DNA of 64,000 bases from Actinomycetota bacterium. GTDB taxonomy: Bacteria > Actinomycetota > Actinomycetes > Actinomycetales > Microbacteriaceae. Both the position numbers and the translations under genes were made by a program. The notes under the pieces are model-generated. The model saw only the letters and a program-made list of their open reading frames with translations, did no database searches and was not told the origin of the DNA. This document shows positions 61,770 to 64,000 of this stretch, piece by piece; the stretch's first letter is position 1; each line of letters opens with the position of its first letter. The DNA is taken from contig JAIUPK010000001.1 of the NCBI GenBank assembly GCA_020160915.1, forward strand, positions 465,645-529,644. Direction: 5' to 3'.

Positions 61770-63617
61770 CTAGTAGATGACGGTCAGCGTGTTGGTAACC
61801 GCGATGAGGGTCACAACAAGTGCGCTGATGAAGCCACCGATGTAGGGGTTGCCCGTGATGCGGTAGAGCTTACGGGACAGCACTGCCGTGGCCATGAGGA
61901 TAACGATCACCGGGAACAACCAGATGCTGAAGATTCCGCCGAAACCGGGGATCGTCTCGCCGCTCACGAAGAAGGTCACATACTGCGCAACCACCAGGAC
62001 GATCGCCGCCACCGCGTTGACCAGTGCCAGCACCGCGGTGTTCAGCCACTCCTTGCCCCGAAGGGTGAAGCGGTTGAACACGTTGATGGCCACCGAGTTC
62101 GCGACGAAGTAGACCAGGAAGAACGGCACGTACAGCAGCGCAATCCACAGCTTGTCCGCGCCGAAGTCCTTGACCGCGATGACCCAGAACCGGAAGTCGG
62201 TGTTCAGCATCCAACTGAGGAAGAACACGATTCCGTACGCAGCTGCCACCGTGACGACGGCGAGTGCGGCTGCGAGGCCGACCTTGCGCCATCCCGGAAG
62301 CAGACCCTGCTCGCGCAGGTTCAGTCCGTTCTTACGACCGAACAGGAGGTACGAGACGACCATGATCACGATCGCGGCCAGGCCGTTGATCGCGGCCCAC
62401 AGAGCGATGAAGAACACTGCCCCCTGAGTGAAGATCGTGGGCAGGAAGTTGAACGCGATGCCCTGAACCCACGGCGTGTTGCTGAGAGCGACGTACGAGA
62501 TGCCTGACACCAGGGCCGAGACGATCATCGCACCCCAGAACCAGCCGAGGCCCGCGCGGGTGTTCGCCGCGATGGGACGGGGGCTCTCGAGCTTGAGGCC
62601 CGCGAACGCGCGAGTCGTCAGGAGCGCCCGAGCAAACGCCAGCAGGAAGATCGCGAACCCGATCAGACCGATGGCCGTGAACAGTTCCTTGACCTGCCAG
62701 ATCTGCGAGCCCGAGTCGATCGCTGTCGGTGCACCGAAGGCCTTGTCCCAGAACTCGAGCTGATCAGCGACAGTACCCTTCGAGATCGTGCCCCACGGGT
62801 GGGTCTGAGCGGGCGTGTAGACGACGCGGATGGCGCCACCGTCACCGTCCGTGTACATGGTGCTCGCTTCGCGAACATCTGAGATGTCCTTCGGGTCAGC
62901 GCCGTAGTGCAGGAAGGACTGAGCGTTGGGAGTGCCGATGTACTCACGGGGAGGCGTCAGTACTGCGCCTTCGGCGCTGTAGCTGCGGAAGAAGAACTCG
63001 TCGTACTGGTCAGCGACGAGCCCGGTATCACGCGTGCCGTAGAGGTCGAAGTACGCGTTGTCGTTCGCGGCATCCGTGTATACGGGGTCATTGTCGACGA
63101 GGAACACGCCCGCGATCAGTGGCTTGTCGGCCGCGTTGTCCAGGGCGACGGAGAAGTTCGCAGCGCGGGCACCGTTGGAGTGACCCGACACGCCGATCTT
63201 CGAGGTGTCGACATAGGGCAGTGCGGCCAGCAGCTTGACCCCGTCGTACATACCCGTGCCGCCGAGCGTGATGTCGGAGGTGAGGTAGTCGGAGTCGCCG
63301 TGACCGTACATGTCGATCGACAGGACGACGTAGCCGCGCCGAGCCAGCTCGACGTAGTTGGCATCCTGCATCTCCTTGTTGTTCCACCAACCGTGGGAGA
63401 CGACGATCGCCGGCGCCTTCTGGTCGGCGGAAACACCGTTCGGCTTGAAGAGCAACGCACTCATCGACTCGCCCGAGGCGGTCTCCCAGCTCATGTTCTT
63501 GACGGTGACGGTGTACCCGACCGTTTGAACGGCGGAGGCGACGAGCGCCGACACCACCATCAATACCAGTGACAGCGCCAGCCAGAAGCTATTCCGCTTC
63601 ATCAATGTGGGTTTCAT
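61770..63617 (-). CDS. Alpha/beta hydrolase fused to a polytopic membrane domain
   Basis: 615 residues. An N-terminal helix (about 8-32) is followed by an extracytoplasmic dienelactone-hydrolase-like domain: VSHGWWNNKEMQ, SIDMYGHGDSD and the nucleophile elbow VSGHSNGARA. From ~315 to the end about eight helices follow. The hydrolase nucleophile is Ser in GHSNG. This is an ectoenzyme with a large membrane anchor of unknown role. GAAGGAG 10 nt before the ATG supports the start; a second Met is at 63602. It follows glpK in the same direction. Confidence 0.85.
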   Translation of the reverse strand: MKPTLMKRNSFWLALSLVLMVVSALVASAVQTVGYTVTVKNMSWETASGESMSALLFKPNGVSADQKAPAIVVSHGWWNNKEMQDANYVELARRGYVVLSIDMYGHGDSDYLTSDITLGGTGMYDGVKLLAALPYVDTSKIGVSGHSNGARAANFSVALDNAADKPLIAGVFLVDNDPVYTDAANDNAYFDLYGTRDTGLVADQYDEFFFRSYSAEGAVLTPPREYIGTPNAQSFLHYGADPKDISDVREASTMYTDGDGGAIRVVYTPAQTHPWGTISKGTVADQLEFWDKAFGAPTAIDSGSQIWQVKELFTAIGLIGFAIFLLAFARALLTTRAFAGLKLESPRPIAANTRAGLGWFWGAMIVSALVSGISYVALSNTPWVQGIAFNFLPTIFTQGAVFFIALWAAINGLAAIVIMVVSYLLFGRKNGLNLREQGLLPGWRKVGLAAALAVVTVAAAYGIVFFLSWMLNTDFRFWVIAVKDFGADKLWIALLYVPFFLVYFVANSVAINVFNRFTLRGKEWLNTAVLALVNAVAAIVLVVAQYVTFFVSGETIPGFGGIFSIWLFPVIVILMATAVLSRKLYRITGNPYIGGFISALVVTLIAVTNTLTVIY

Positions 63618-63680
63618 GAATCCCTACTCCTTCGTGTGGGTTTCGTTGGTTGTTTCGGTTGTGTATCCAGAGATGCTTCG

Positions 63681-64000
63681 TCAGGTCTCCACGTCCCCAT
63701 CGACCCATCCCATGGTCTTCGTCACCGCTTTCTTCCAATTGCGGTACAGCCGGTCCCGCTCGAGACGAGGCATCTGGGGTGACCAGCGCTTGTCCTCGGA
63801 CCAGTTGTCTGTGACGTCTTGTGTGCCAGCCCAGAAGCCGACAGCTATCCCCGCCGCGAATGCCGCTCCTAGTGCAGTCGTCTCCGTGACGGCTGGCCGA
63901 ATGACATCGACTCCCAGCTGATCGGCCTGGAATTGCATAAGAAGTTCGTTGCCCACCATGCCGCCGTCGACTCGGAGCTCAGCCAACTCCACTCCGGCGT
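63681..64000 (-). CDS. glpK: Glycerol kinase, C-terminal part (5' end outside window)
   Basis: The last ~106 residues of the FGGY kinase: ELRVDGGMVGNELLMQFQAD, then ADQLGVDVIRPAVTETTALGAAFAAGIAVGFW and a KKAVTKTMGW tail, all standard for GlpK (glycerol + ATP to glycerol 3-phosphate). The gene enters from the right edge. The hydrolase-membrane protein starts 63 bp after its stop. Confidence 0.95.
   Translation of the reverse strand, partial: AGVELAELRVDGGMVGNELLMQFQADQLGVDVIRPAVTETTALGAAFAAGIAVGFWAGTQDVTDNWSEDKRWSPQMPRLERDRLYRNWKKAVTKTMGWVDGDVET

Overview
The window is high-GC (by eye about two thirds G+C), densely coded DNA from the chromosome of an actinobacterium, most likely a member of the Microbacteriaceae. 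The evidence is the GC-rich codon use, many GTG starts, very short gaps, leaderless promoters (TANNNT 6-7 nt before the start codon) at about twenty genes, and gene neighbourhoods typical of that group: metG-tatD-rsmA with ispE, rsmI divergent from the protein mannosyltransferase pmt, and metY next to a CoA-binding protein. I see no tRNA, rRNA, CRISPR array, phage or transposase gene. All identifications are from reading motifs; no database search was run.

Layout. 1-5048 (minus): a tightly coupled five-gene operon (KASIII/OleA-like, glycosyltransferase 2, cytochrome P450, AMP ligase/OleC-like, NAD-epimerase/OleD-like, cut by the window edge) that looks like a modified long-chain olefin or beta-lactone pathway. 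5071-9225: small membrane protein, ABC-F ATPase, MOSC protein and a membrane-anchored molybdopterin oxidoreductase. 9272-12386 (minus): aminotransferase, nucleotide-sugar dehydratase and sugar-phosphate transferase for surface glycan priming. 12404-18265: ispE, rsmA, tatD, metG, a GAP-family membrane protein and rsmI. 18384-27746 (plus): cell-surface region with pmt, a 1255-residue Ig-repeat/polytopic protein, an ECF sigma factor fused to its own anti-sigma-like and extracellular domains, and an LPNTG-anchored beta-helix protein. 28026-32584: sulfur genes (metY, CoA-binding protein, sulfurtransferase) and a second beta-helix protein with an LAATG tail.

32512-41304: YyaL-like protein, a YkgJ/pentapeptide protein, MBL hydrolase, aldo-keto reductase, MarR regulator, hrpA. 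41357-45731 (plus): CoA-ester catabolism set (CitE-like lyase, three SDRs, thiolase). 45769-49834 (minus): a broken acetyltransferase and nrdAB, whose R2 subunit has Phe in place of the radical Tyr (class Ic signature) and whose R1 C-terminal CxxC tail lies in another frame; the promoter carries two NrdR boxes and is followed by two DnaA boxes. 50096-64000: transporters, LtrA, FMN reductase, a TetR-controlled membrane protein, hydrolases, a LEA/CsbD-like protein, a DUF4349 lipoprotein, an LLM oxidoreductase, a hydrolase fused to a polytopic domain, and the C-terminal end of glpK.

The most unusual sequence-level feature is a set of short palindromic repeats. Twelve copies of a ~30-bp REP-like element (GGTTGAGTAG...GTATCGAAACC) lie between and inside genes. 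They read through in frame inside the AMP ligase, P450, GT2 and ABC-F genes, supply the stop codons of metG, the MBL gene and the LLM gene, and supply probable TTG starts for tatD and the broken acetyltransferase. A second, ~75-bp double-hairpin element sits in frame in both the AMP ligase and hrpA with compensatory base changes in its stems.
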